From the NCBI GenBank assembly GCA_009777995.1, contig WRKT01000008.1:1-64000 (forward strand): a stretch of 64,000 nt of DNA. The letters are read 5' to 3'. The notes under the pieces were generated by a model. That model was not told where the DNA came from. It searched no databases and worked only from the letters and a program-made list of their open reading frames with translations. Position 1 is the stretch's first letter, and every line of letters starts with the position of its first letter. Of the stretch, positions 18,056 to 26,354 are shown in pieces. The DNA comes from Treponema sp. (lineage in GTDB: Bacteria > Spirochaetota > Spirochaetia > Treponematales > Breznakiellaceae). A program made the position numbers and the translations under genes.

Positions 18056-19774
18056 ATGGCCGAATATTTTACAATTGACGGCATATCCGTTGAATTTGAA
18101 AAAGATCTGAATGTGCTTGAGCATGCTAAAAGATGTAATATTGATATTCCCGCCTGCTGTTATACGCCTGAATTATCCATATATGGAGCATGCAGAATGT
18201 GTCTTGTTGAGATTGTAGATCAAAGATCGGGCAGGATAACGCTGGACTCATCTTGTTCACTGCTTCCAAAACCGGAAATGGTCATAAGAACAAATACCAA
18301 GCAGCTAAGAATGTACCGTAAAAACATTCTGGAACTGTTAATAGCAAACCATTGTCAGGATTGCAATACCTGCGACAGTAACCTTGATTGCAAGCTCCAG
18401 ACATATGCTAATATCTACAATGTAAAAGGTATACGTTATCCTCAATTGTCTCCAAAACCTAAACTCGATACTTCTTCTCCCTGTATCCGGAAGGATATTG
18501 CCAAGTGTATACTTTGCGGTCTTTGTGTCAGGATGTGTAACGAAGTTCAAAATGTAGGTGCAATAGATTTTGCACATCGCGGTATTGAAATGCGAATTGC
18601 CACTGTAAATGAAAAACCCATAGGCCAGTCAAACTGTGTCGGCTGCGGGCAGTGCGCATCAATTTGCCCTGTTGGTGCTCTTTCAATAAAAAGCGATGTA
18701 AAAAATGTTAGTGAGCTTTTAGCTGATCAAAATAAAAAGCTAAGCGTCCAGATTGCCCCGGCAGTACGCTTCGCTGTCGGGAACGCCTTTGGTATAGCCC
18801 CCGAAGAAAATACCTTCGGCCGACTTGTTGCAGCTCTGCGCCTTATCGGCTTTGACGAAGTTTATGACACCAATACTGCAGCAGATATGACCGTTGTTCA
18901 GGAAGCCGAAGAGCTCCTTGAACGCTTAAAAACCAAACCGGCATGGCCCTTATTTACATCCTGCTGCCCTGCATGGATTCGCTATGTGGAAAATCAATTC
19001 CCCGAAGTAATGCCACATGTATCGACAACAAAGTCTCCAATGCAGATATATGCCGCAACGTATAAAAAGGCAGGGGATGTGAATCATATTCACGGGGCAA
19101 TAATGCCTTGCACTGCAAAAAAACTTGAAGGCCTCCGCCATGAATTCCATAAAAATACATCTTTCGTTTTAACAACCCAAGAAATAATTCAAATGATTAA
19201 GGAGCTTGGCATCGACTATGCTTCAATTCCCTGCGAAGAAGTTGACAATAAATGGGGTCAGTCCACAAGTGCGGCTCTTATCTTCGGTGTTTCAGGCGGT
19301 GTAATGGAAGCAGCCTTACGTTATACGCTATCAGTTCTCGGTCAAAGCAACGAAGAGAACTATCGAGTCATCACGGAGTCAGGAATTCGGGGCCTGCCAA
19401 AAACCGATGCAAAGGCAGGCGCATTAATTGACGGAATAAAAACAGCGAAGCTTAACCTTGCAGGCACTGAACTCTCTGTTGCAGTTGTCTCAGGCCTTGC
19501 AAATGCCGCCGAAATTATAGGGCGCATAAAAGAAGGGGAGCACTTCGATTTCGTTGAAGTAATGGCCTGCCCCGGCGGCTGCATTTGCGGCGGAGGACAG
19601 CCCGGGGCAGACTGGGCCTTAAAAGAAAAGCGCGCAGAGGGGATATACCTTGCAGCCGATGCAATGCCCTTAAAAAGCTCAGAGCAGAACCCTATAATAA
19701 AAGAATGGCGAACTCTCATGGGAGATAAAAAAACAGAACATGAGCACTGGCATATTCACTACGGAGGAAAATAA
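18056..19774 (+). CDS. hydA: [FeFe] hydrogenase catalytic subunit
   Basis: The N-terminus has a plant-type [2Fe-2S] domain, a H-C-x2-C-x5-C cluster motif and two [4Fe-4S] ferredoxin motifs (C-I-L-C-G-L-C and C-V-G-C-G-Q-C). The H-cluster domain shows all three signatures: T-S-C-C-P-A-W from residue 301, M-P-C-T-A-K-K from 350 and A-C-P-G-G-C with cysteines 505 and 509. Cys303 is the expected proton relay, so this is a catalytic group A enzyme of 572 residues rather than a sensor. It evolves or takes up H2 with electrons from the HydBC module. GAGGAGG precedes the ATG at 18056; an in-frame ATG at 18017 would overlap hydB and is unlikely. No maturases (HydE/F/G) are in the window. Confidence 0.95.
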   Translation: MAEYFTIDGISVEFEKDLNVLEHAKRCNIDIPACCYTPELSIYGACRMCLVEIVDQRSGRITLDSSCSLLPKPEMVIRTNTKQLRMYRKNILELLIANHCQDCNTCDSNLDCKLQTYANIYNVKGIRYPQLSPKPKLDTSSPCIRKDIAKCILCGLCVRMCNEVQNVGAIDFAHRGIEMRIATVNEKPIGQSNCVGCGQCASICPVGALSIKSDVKNVSELLADQNKKLSVQIAPAVRFAVGNAFGIAPEENTFGRLVAALRLIGFDEVYDTNTAADMTVVQEAEELLERLKTKPAWPLFTSCCPAWIRYVENQFPEVMPHVSTTKSPMQIYAATYKKAGDVNHIHGAIMPCTAKKLEGLRHEFHKNTSFVLTTQEIIQMIKELGIDYASIPCEEVDNKWGQSTSAALIFGVSGGVMEAALRYTLSVLGQSNEENYRVITESGIRGLPKTDAKAGALIDGIKTAKLNLAGTELSVAVVSGLANAAEIIGRIKEGEHFDFVEVMACPGGCICGGGQPGADWALKEKRAEGIYLAADAMPLKSSEQNPIIKEWRTLMGDKKTEHEHWHIHYGGK

Positions 19775-20922
19775 TGCAATACATTAAATTTGGAAATATC
19801 CACGAGAAAATCTCTCGCCTTGGCCTTGGCTGCATGCGTCTGCCGCAGATAGAAACTGAAGACGGTAAAAAAGACTTCGACGACGATGCAGGTATAGAAT
19901 TAATCCGCACTGCCATCGATAAAGGAATAAACTACATCGACACAGCCTGGATGTACGGAAGGAGCGAGATTGTCGTAGGCAAAGCCCTGCAAGACGGCTA
20001 TCGCTCAAAGGTGATCCTTGCAACCAAGATCTGGTTCAGCGATAAGACCACTTGCAAGGCAGACCTTGAAGCTGCCCTGCAAGATCAGCTTAGCCGCCTG
20101 CAAACCGACTATATCGATGTCTTTCTCCTACATAATATGCACCAGGGAAACTGGAAGAGGGCCCTGCAATGCGATGCCCTTAATTTCCTCCGCGAATCAA
20201 AGGAGAAGGGCCTAATCAGACATTGTGCATGTTCCATCCACGAGCGTTATGATCATCTTATTACCGTCCTTGATGCCTTCCCCTGGGAAATGGTAATGGT
20301 CCAGTATAATTATCTGGATAAAAACAATCAGGTCGGGCAAAAGGGCGTGCGAGAAATTCATGCTCGTGGAATTCCGGTTATTGCAATGGAGCCCCTGCAC
20401 GGCGGCCTTCTTGCACAGGACGTTCCCCAAGACGTTGTCGATGCATTCGGCGACTTCCACCCGGATAAGAATCAGGCAGCAAAGGCCTTTATGTGGTTAT
20501 ACAATCAACCGGAAATTTCCGTAATACTTAGCGGTTCAAGTACTGTTGAACAAGTTTTGGATTCTATAAAAATCTTTGAACATGCAGACTATAATGTGCT
20601 CAAAGAAGCTGACGAAGAGGTTTACGAAAAAGTCCGTGAAGTCTGGAGCAAAAAGGCGAGGATTTCCTGTACCAACTGTAAGTACTGTCTCCCTTGTCCC
20701 GCAGGTGTTAATATCCCTGAAATCTTCCGCATGCTCAACGAAACTGCAAGAGATGCCCAACGCTCGCAACGCTGGTTGTATAGCGCGATATTAATGGCCG
20801 CAGGAGAAGGTGCTACAAAGTGCACGAAGTGCAAGTTATGCGAGCCGAAATGCCCGCAGTTCATTCCGATTGCAGAGAAACTTGAAGAAGCCCATGAAAT
20901 CCTTACCTATAAAAAAGATTAA
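19774..20922 (+). CDS. aldo/keto reductase with C-terminal 4Fe-4S ferredoxin domain
   Basis: The first ~270 residues form an aldo/keto reductase barrel with the Asp-Tyr-Lys-His tetrad visible in Y-I-D-T-A-W-M-Y-G, I-L-A-T-K-I-W and V-F-L-L-H-N. The tail holds clustered cysteines (C-T-N-C-K-Y-C-L-P-C-P and C-T-K-C-K-L-C-E-P-K-C-P), an Fe-S domain seen in a subgroup of anaerobe reductases. Its ATG overlaps the hydA stop in a T-A-A-T-G arrangement, so the gene is translationally coupled to hydrogenase. This suggests use of ferredoxin or hydrogenase-derived electrons to reduce a carbonyl substrate, but that is inference. Confidence 0.88.
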   Translation: MQYIKFGNIHEKISRLGLGCMRLPQIETEDGKKDFDDDAGIELIRTAIDKGINYIDTAWMYGRSEIVVGKALQDGYRSKVILATKIWFSDKTTCKADLEAALQDQLSRLQTDYIDVFLLHNMHQGNWKRALQCDALNFLRESKEKGLIRHCACSIHERYDHLITVLDAFPWEMVMVQYNYLDKNNQVGQKGVREIHARGIPVIAMEPLHGGLLAQDVPQDVVDAFGDFHPDKNQAAKAFMWLYNQPEISVILSGSSTVEQVLDSIKIFEHADYNVLKEADEEVYEKVREVWSKKARISCTNCKYCLPCPAGVNIPEIFRMLNETARDAQRSQRWLYSAILMAAGEGATKCTKCKLCEPKCPQFIPIAEKLEEAHEILTYKKD

Positions 20923-20937
20923 GCGAAAGGAGCAAGG

Positions 20938-21480
20938 ATGTATTTCAAGAAGCTTGTAGGTACCAAATGCTACTTATCACCCATAAACGAAAACGATGCT
21001 GAAAAGTTTACCAAATGGCTTAACAACCTGGAAATGACTCAGTACTTATCTGCACTTTTTACAAAGAGCATTAATGTTCAGAGCGAGAGAGCAATCCTCG
21101 AAAGGCTTGCAAAGGAGCATAATTACTCGATAATTGACATTAAAACAAATGAGCTCCTTGGAAACTGCGGCTTTGTAAATCTGGATCACATAAATCAAAC
21201 AAGCGATGTTGGAATATTCATTGGCAATAAAGATTATTGGGGTAAGGGATATGGAACAGAAGCCTTAAGCCTGCTTGTTGATTTTGGATTTAGAGTTTTA
21301 AACTTGCACTGTATTTCATTAATAGTTATTTCTTTTAATAAAAGGGCAATAAGGTCTTATGAAAAAATCGGTTTTAAAATAATCGGGAAAAAACGTGAGT
21401 CAGTTTTAATGGGTAAGGACAGGCACGACATGGTTTATATGGATATTTTATTCGATGAGTTTTACGCTAAAAGAAAGTAA
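20938..21480 (+). CDS. GNAT acetyltransferase, RimJ/RimL type
   Basis: The protein starts with the L-V-G-T-K-C-Y-L-S-P typical of RimL-type N-acetyltransferases and has the acetyl-CoA-binding region N-K-D-Y-W-G-K-G-Y-G-T-E-A. It transfers an acetyl group from acetyl-CoA to an amine or protein N-terminus in the cytoplasm; the target is unknown. GAAAGGAG precedes the ATG 15 bases after the aldo/keto reductase, so it may be the last gene read from the hydrogenase operon. Length is normal at 180 residues. Confidence 0.85.
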   Translation: MYFKKLVGTKCYLSPINENDAEKFTKWLNNLEMTQYLSALFTKSINVQSERAILERLAKEHNYSIIDIKTNELLGNCGFVNLDHINQTSDVGIFIGNKDYWGKGYGTEALSLLVDFGFRVLNLHCISLIVISFNKRAIRSYEKIGFKIIGKKRESVLMGKDRHDMVYMDILFDEFYAKRK

Positions 21481-21498
21481 TTGGAGTTGGAGGAGTAT

Positions 21499-22866
21499 AT
21501 GGAAATGATAGCAGAGAAGACAGTAAAGCGGCTTAATGAATTAATCGACCAGAATCGTGAGCGCATTTTAAAAGCAGCAGATTTTATCTGGAAGAACCCT
21601 GAGACAGGTTATAGGGAATGGAAGACTTCCAAGTTTATGGATGAGCAGTTCAAGGAACTCGGGTATAAAACCATACATTTCGATGGAGTTCCCGGTTTTT
21701 ACGCCGACATTGACACAGGCCGCCCCGGTCCTTCTCTAGCCATAATGGGAGAGCTCGACAGTGTTATCTGCGCAAGCCACCCCGAAGCAGACCCCGAGAC
21801 AGGTGCCGTTCATGCCTGCGGGCATCATACCCAATGCGCCTATCTTGTAGGAGTTGCCGGCATTTTAAAAGACCCCCAAATACTGGAAACCCTTTCAGGT
21901 AAAATTCGTTTAATCGCAGTCCCTGCTGAAGAACTGCTGGAGCTTGAATTCAGGGCATCCCTTCGCGATAAGGGTACGATTAAATATTTCGGCGGTAAGG
22001 TTGAGTTTTTATACCGCGGCGTATTCGACGGAATGTCTGCTGCAATCATGAGTCATTCAGGGGGAAGCATTTCTGAAAAGCCCTTGGTTTTATATAAAGG
22101 AAATAATGGATGCATTACAAAGACGATTACATTTAAAGGCAAGGCTGCCCATGCAGGCGGCGGCCCGCACAGAGCCATCAATGCCCTTTATGCGGCGACT
22201 TTAGGAATAAATGCCATCAATGCAATCCGCGAAACCCTTAAGGAAGAAAACTACACCCGAATCCACCCCATCATTACTGATGGCGGTGTTGCAGTAAATG
22301 TTATTCCTGAAACAGCAAAGCTGGAATCCTATGTGCGTGGTGCAAACCCTGAAGCAATGGTAGCCGAGAATAAAAAGGTAAACCGTGCTCTTGCAGGTGC
22401 AGCTCTTTCTATAGGAGCAGGCCTAAGGATACAAGACATCCCCGGTTATATGCCCCTCCATAATAGCCTTGACCTTAACGAGACATCGAAAAAAGTCGGG
22501 GACGTGATTTTCGGTGAAGATAACGTAGAAATAAACACTGAATGGAAGGCAGGTTCCACAGATATGGGAGACCTCTCCTGTGTATTGCCTGTAGTGCATG
22601 CAGGCGGCGGCGGCGGTGAAGGAACAGGCCATGGAAATGACTATCGCATAATCAAGGCTGAGACTGCCTGCGTTGACAGTGCCAAGTACATTTGTGCTTT
22701 AGCCTGTGCCCTTCTCGGCAGCGGCGGTGCAGAGTTAAAGAGGATTAAGGATAACTATAAGCCTGTTTTTGCAAGCTATAAAGAGTACTTTGATTTTGTT
22801 GATAAAATCTACAGCGAGAAGGAACTTGTGAAGTACGATGGAGACTCGGCAGCAATTATTTGGTAG
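21499..22866 (+). CDS. M20-family amidohydrolase, p-aminobenzoyl-glutamate hydrolase-like
   Basis: The fold and motifs match the AbgB/amidohydrolase branch of peptidase family M20: M-G-E-L-D-S, H-A-C-G-H-H-T-Q for the first metal site, V-P-A-E-E-L for the catalytic Glu, K-A-A-H-A-G-G of the dimerisation domain and G-T-G-H-G-N-D near the end. These zinc enzymes release amino acids from N-acyl or p-aminobenzoyl conjugates in the cytoplasm. The ATG at 21499 is preceded by GTTGGAGGAG and is preferred to a TTG at 21481 next to the upstream stop. Its end overlaps the convergent kinase-like gene by 11 bases. Confidence 0.87.
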   Translation: MEMIAEKTVKRLNELIDQNRERILKAADFIWKNPETGYREWKTSKFMDEQFKELGYKTIHFDGVPGFYADIDTGRPGPSLAIMGELDSVICASHPEADPETGAVHACGHHTQCAYLVGVAGILKDPQILETLSGKIRLIAVPAEELLELEFRASLRDKGTIKYFGGKVEFLYRGVFDGMSAAIMSHSGGSISEKPLVLYKGNNGCITKTITFKGKAAHAGGGPHRAINALYAATLGINAINAIRETLKEENYTRIHPIITDGGVAVNVIPETAKLESYVRGANPEAMVAENKKVNRALAGAALSIGAGLRIQDIPGYMPLHNSLDLNETSKKVGDVIFGEDNVEINTEWKAGSTDMGDLSCVLPVVHAGGGGGEGTGHGNDYRIIKAETACVDSAKYICALACALLGSGGAELKRIKDNYKPVFASYKEYFDFVDKIYSEKELVKYDGDSAAIIW

Positions 22867-23857
22867 CCAAAGCTTTTAAGTCATAAACTTTCTGTAGTGT
22901 CTCTATATGATACGACTTCTCTTCGGGTGCTTTTGCTCTTAGGAACCATTCGATGAATCTATAACCGAATAATGCAAGTATAAATTCATGGATACAGTTA
23001 TCCTTGACAGAAACATTCGAATATTCGCAAAAACCTTTATAGTATGCAGGTACACATCGAAGATAGTTTTCCTTCATATTATCTACATCAGCTTCATCTG
23101 CAAGGAGGCTTGCAATATCTTCGCCAAGATAACCCCATCCTGTTGTATCCCAATCTATAAGGAAGATGTTCCTGTTTGAACTAAAGATATTTGTAACCCA
23201 GAAATCCCTATGACATAAAACTATAGGTAATTGCTCTATGCGTTTAAAAATCTCATCTGCATTATCATCAAAATCAATAAGCATTTTACAAAGGTGAGCA
23301 GGTATTTCAGAATCGGAAGAGCGAATATAATCATATACCTTATTCCATCCCCTATAGTGCAAATAAAACCTCTTTGCATAGTCTGTCCCGCTTAAATTTG
23401 CAAGTTTCTGTAATACAGCAGGTTTCTCGGAGAACAATTTTCCTTGAAACTTTCCAAGTTCATAAGCAGCCGCCTCATACATATCCGGAACAAGATCATC
23501 ACCTGATATACCGTCTATATATTCAAGCCATAATTGAATCTCATTTTCATTCTGCTCTAAATGATAACACTTTGGCCATCGAAATGTGTCCGTAAAAAGA
23601 GTCCCTAGATCAGATGCGTATAGGTCATACTCCCTGCGCCATGAAGGCGGGTCATTCGGCCTTTCCCATTTCTTTGAGATTTTTAGAACGACATTATACG
23701 GGTAATCTCCTTTTAAGGTTTTTGCATTACCCGAAATAAGATGAACACTGCCTACAGTGCCCCCGTGTAATTCCTCCGTTTCATGGCTCATGTCAATAAT
23801 GTCTTCTTTAAAAAGCTCATGCAAAACGATTTTTAATGTATCAATTTTAATATTCAT
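22856..23857 (-). CDS. aminoglycoside-phosphotransferase/choline-kinase-fold small-molecule kinase
   Basis: The catalytic loop L-C-H-R-D-F-W-V-T-N and the metal-binding I-D-W-D-T-T-G-W-G place this 333-residue protein in the APH (PF01636) superfamily of small-molecule kinases. Family members phosphorylate antibiotics, choline, homoserine or sugars, and the substrate here is not evident. The ATG directly follows the stop of the DUF368 transporter gene, so it is the last gene of a four-gene minus-strand operon. The pairing with a polyprenyl-phosphate transporter hints at an envelope precursor, but this is speculation. Confidence 0.78.
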   Translation of the reverse strand: MNIKIDTLKIVLHELFKEDIIDMSHETEELHGGTVGSVHLISGNAKTLKGDYPYNVVLKISKKWERPNDPPSWRREYDLYASDLGTLFTDTFRWPKCYHLEQNENEIQLWLEYIDGISGDDLVPDMYEAAAYELGKFQGKLFSEKPAVLQKLANLSGTDYAKRFYLHYRGWNKVYDYIRSSDSEIPAHLCKMLIDFDDNADEIFKRIEQLPIVLCHRDFWVTNIFSSNRNIFLIDWDTTGWGYLGEDIASLLADEADVDNMKENYLRCVPAYYKGFCEYSNVSVKDNCIHEFILALFGYRFIEWFLRAKAPEEKSYHIETLQKVYDLKALATK

Positions 23858-24697
23858 TCATAATACCTTAGGCTTGCTTAACTTCCCAAACCAATATGCA
23901 ATAAAAAAGCCAATAATAAAAAGCACAAGCCCTATATAAACCGGAGGCCCAAGACTTAAACCCTCTATATTATCACTTGTATCAAAAATAATGCCCGGAA
24001 TGACTGCAATAAAAAAACCGAAAAGAATAGACATTGTAGTTGTATAATCAGAAGAAAGCAAAAAACTTACCGCTTTAGATACAGTGAATAAACCGATGAG
24101 TGCACCGGTTATTGCAGGTGCATATATTGCGAGAGTGAAATTTTCAGGCCTGAAAGACATAAGTGTAAGCCAGTGCCCGTATATTCCTATGGCAGAAAAA
24201 AAGGTGGCCCAATTAAACCCCGGTATAATTGTTAAAGCTAATCCGAAAAATCCGAGCAGAAATGAAATGGGTATTGTTATCGTTTCTGAAGCACTTGTCG
24301 TATTTCCTAAAAACAATAAACCCAGGCCCAATAGAAAAGAAGGCACCATAAGGATATAGTGCTTAGCTCTCAAGATTCCATTGCGTTTCACTTCACCAAA
24401 AAATAGGGGTATTGTTCCAAGAAGCATTCCAAAAAAAGCAAGTCTGGTTTGTATCTCGTATTGTTTCAGCAAACTATCAATTACTCGGCTAAAAAATACA
24501 GCACTTATCATCATCCCTGAAATGATAGGGACTAAAAATACCATTTTTTTTATAAAATCCTTATAAAGGGTTGCAATATAGTCGATGGTTTTATTGTATA
24601 AACCTAAGCTTATCATTATAATCCCGCCCGAGAGGCCGGGAGCAACGCCGCCTATGCCTATAAATAATCCCTTAATAAAAAGCTTAATATGTTCCAC
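23858..24697 (-). CDS. DUF368 family undecaprenyl-phosphate transporter
   Basis: The polytopic protein opens with G-G-V-A-P-G-L-S-G-G, the hallmark loop of DUF368, and has a second such element with G-F-N-W-A-T-F-F in the second half, as expected from the family's internal repeat. DUF368 proteins have been shown to help return undecaprenyl phosphate across the inner membrane for reuse in peptidoglycan and surface polymer synthesis. The start is a GTG at 24697, three bases after the acetyltransferase stop, pointing to operon expression. Length (279) is normal. Confidence 0.85.
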   Translation of the reverse strand: MEHIKLFIKGLFIGIGGVAPGLSGGIIMISLGLYNKTIDYIATLYKDFIKKMVFLVPIISGMMISAVFFSRVIDSLLKQYEIQTRLAFFGMLLGTIPLFFGEVKRNGILRAKHYILMVPSFLLGLGLLFLGNTTSASETITIPISFLLGFFGLALTIIPGFNWATFFSAIGIYGHWLTLMSFRPENFTLAIYAPAITGALIGLFTVSKAVSFLLSSDYTTTMSILFGFFIAVIPGIIFDTSDNIEGLSLGPPVYIGLVLFIIGFFIAYWFGKLSKPKVL

Positions 24698-24700
24698 TAA

Positions 24701-25207
24701 TTATAACTTATACCTTGCAACGACTTCGCCTTCAATAATGCGCCCGTCCTCCTCAAATCCATGGGAAGCAAAAGTGCTTTTGGAAGCTATATTTGTAGGC
24801 ATATAAGAAGAATAACAGTAACTTGCCTCCCCGAAAGGTTTTGCCTTAATTTCCTCCATTACTTGACGCAATGCTTCACGGCCTATTCCTTTTCCTTGAT
24901 GTTCTTTGTCAATAAATAAGCGCCAAACATAATAAATATGCTCATCCTTACTATAAGAATCTTCACTTTCTTCAGGCGGGAAGTAGCCGTACATAATAAA
25001 GCCCACCATCTTACCGCTCTCGTAAATTGCATAAGGCACAGCAATGCCGCCCTCGCCGGTTTCTTCACGAGCCTTATTTGTATCATAGGCCTGCGCCAGG
25101 CTAACGGCATTACTTGCAACAAATTCCTTTTGCTCAGTCGTAACTCTAAGGTTAATACATTCGAGCATATTCTCATCTAAAAGCGATATTTTTCTAAGTT
25201 CTATCAT
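24701..25207 (-). CDS. GNAT acetyltransferase, polyamine acetyltransferase-like
   Basis: The protein has the M-I-E-L-R-K-I-S-L opening, the F-I-M-Y-G-Y strand and the acetyl-CoA loop H-Q-G-K-G-I-G-R-E-A-L-R. The layout resembles Bacillus BltD/PaiA-type spermine/spermidine acetyltransferases, which regulate polyamine levels in the cytoplasm. Substrate assignment is by resemblance only. It is the second gene of the minus-strand operon that starts with the lipoprotein at 25592, with 4-base spacing on its upstream side. Confidence 0.8.
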   Translation of the reverse strand: MIELRKISLLDENMLECINLRVTTEQKEFVASNAVSLAQAYDTNKAREETGEGGIAVPYAIYESGKMVGFIMYGYFPPEESEDSYSKDEHIYYVWRLFIDKEHQGKGIGREALRQVMEEIKAKPFGEASYCYSSYMPTNIASKSTFASHGFEEDGRIIEGEVVARYKL

Positions 25208-25211
25208 ATTG

Positions 25212-25592
25212 TTATCTCGGAGCCAGAGGAGTAACTTCAGTTAGATCTAAATTGAATATGCCGCTTATTCCGTGAAACCCTGTAACAAATATAATTCGCT
25301 GATGGTTTGCAGTAAATGTTAATTCTCTTATTGTTGCATCTCCTGCACCAAACCTTGCTCTAATTGTATGATGCCCGTTTGGAACCGTAAATCTTAAGCT
25401 TCTTCCCGGAGCATTTATAGACCCCATATTATCACCATTAACTGTTATATGTATTGGAATGGCAGCTCCTACAGTACCTGTACCCCTTTCAACAATTATT
25501 AACGACTCGTTTTCTGAAACACGTAATGAAGCACAGGAAGTCAATGTACCCACCATTAGAAAAACTATTGACCATAAAACTGCTCTTTTCAT
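25212..25592 (-). CDS. small lipoprotein with a beta-sandwich-like domain
   Basis: A signal peptide of about 20 residues ends in the lipobox L-T-S-C, so the mature protein should be lipid-anchored at the cell envelope. The remaining ~105 residues are rich in beta strands, with a V-P-N-G-H-H-T-I-R-A-R segment that resembles PEGA-type surface domains; no exact family was recognised. GGAG 7 bases upstream supports the ATG at 25592 over the ATG at 25604, which contains that site. It heads the operon with the acetyltransferase, DUF368 transporter and kinase-like genes. Confidence 0.7.
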   Translation of the reverse strand: MKRAVLWSIVFLMVGTLTSCASLRVSENESLIIVERGTGTVGAAIPIHITVNGDNMGSINAPGRSLRFTVPNGHHTIRARFGAGDATIRELTFTANHQRIIFVTGFHGISGIFNLDLTEVTPLAPR

Positions 25593-25712
25593 AAAATTCT
25601 CCATTAGTCCGGTTTACAGTTTATTCAATTGTTGGTCAAGTATATTTATATGTCATTTTCAACCCCCCCTTGACAAAATTTGATTTTTTCATCAGACTTA
25701 TACTGGGGTCGT

Positions 25713-26336
25713 ATGTACGAAACGCTTCAACGTCAGATGATACAACAACAGTTAGAATCAAGGGGAATTAAGTCGGAAGCTGTCCTTGAAGCAATGCGTC
25801 AAGTACCCCGTCATCTTTTTGTCCCCGAAAAATTGCAAAAGCACGCCTACGACGATTCCCCCCTCCCAATAGGCCACGGGCAAACAATTTCCCAGCCCTA
25901 TATCGTTGCTTTTATGACAGAATGGCTCGGACTCATTCCGGGGATGAAGGTGCTGGAAATCGGCACCGGCTCCGGTTATCAAACTGCCATTCTTGCCCAC
26001 ATGGCAACCGATGTTTACTCGATTGAGTTGCTTGATGAAATCTACTCAGGTACAAGAGAACTCATTACAGATCTTTTATATGACAATATAACTTTAAAAT
26101 GCGGTAACGGCTATCTTGGCTGGCCTGAGGAAGCTCCCTTCGATAGAATCATCGTTACTGCCGCCCCAAAAAGAATCCCCGAAATCCTAATCGAGCAGCT
26201 TAAAGACGGGGGTAAAATGATAGTCCCTGTCGGCCCTGTGCATTCCGTGCAATACTTAAAACTTATTGCAATAAAAGACGGTGAAATCTTTGAGAGCAAC
26301 CTGCTTCCCGTAAGATTTGTCCCAATGATAGAATAA
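25713..26336 (+). CDS. pcm: protein-L-isoaspartate O-methyltransferase
   Basis: The sequence follows the Pcm family from end to end: V-P-R-H-L-F-V-P, the P-I-G-H-G-Q-T-I-S-Q-P-Y active-site segment, the SAM-binding L-E-I-G-T-G-S-G-Y-Q-T-A and the late I-V-T-A-A-P strand. It methylates abnormal L-isoaspartyl residues so that damaged proteins can be repaired. At about 207 residues it is normal length. The ATG at 25713 is preferred over a TTG at 25680. The PEP carboxykinase gene follows after 18 bases and may be co-transcribed. Confidence 0.93.
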   Translation: MYETLQRQMIQQQLESRGIKSEAVLEAMRQVPRHLFVPEKLQKHAYDDSPLPIGHGQTISQPYIVAFMTEWLGLIPGMKVLEIGTGSGYQTAILAHMATDVYSIELLDEIYSGTRELITDLLYDNITLKCGNGYLGWPEEAPFDRIIVTAAPKRIPEILIEQLKDGGKMIVPVGPVHSVQYLKLIAIKDGEIFESNLLPVRFVPMIE

Positions 26337-26354
26337 AATATAGAAGGAGTTTCC

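Noticed and set aside
25670-25704. TTGACA and TATACT before pcm as a promoter
   Set aside because: The spacing is 23 bases, too long for a normal sigma70 promoter.
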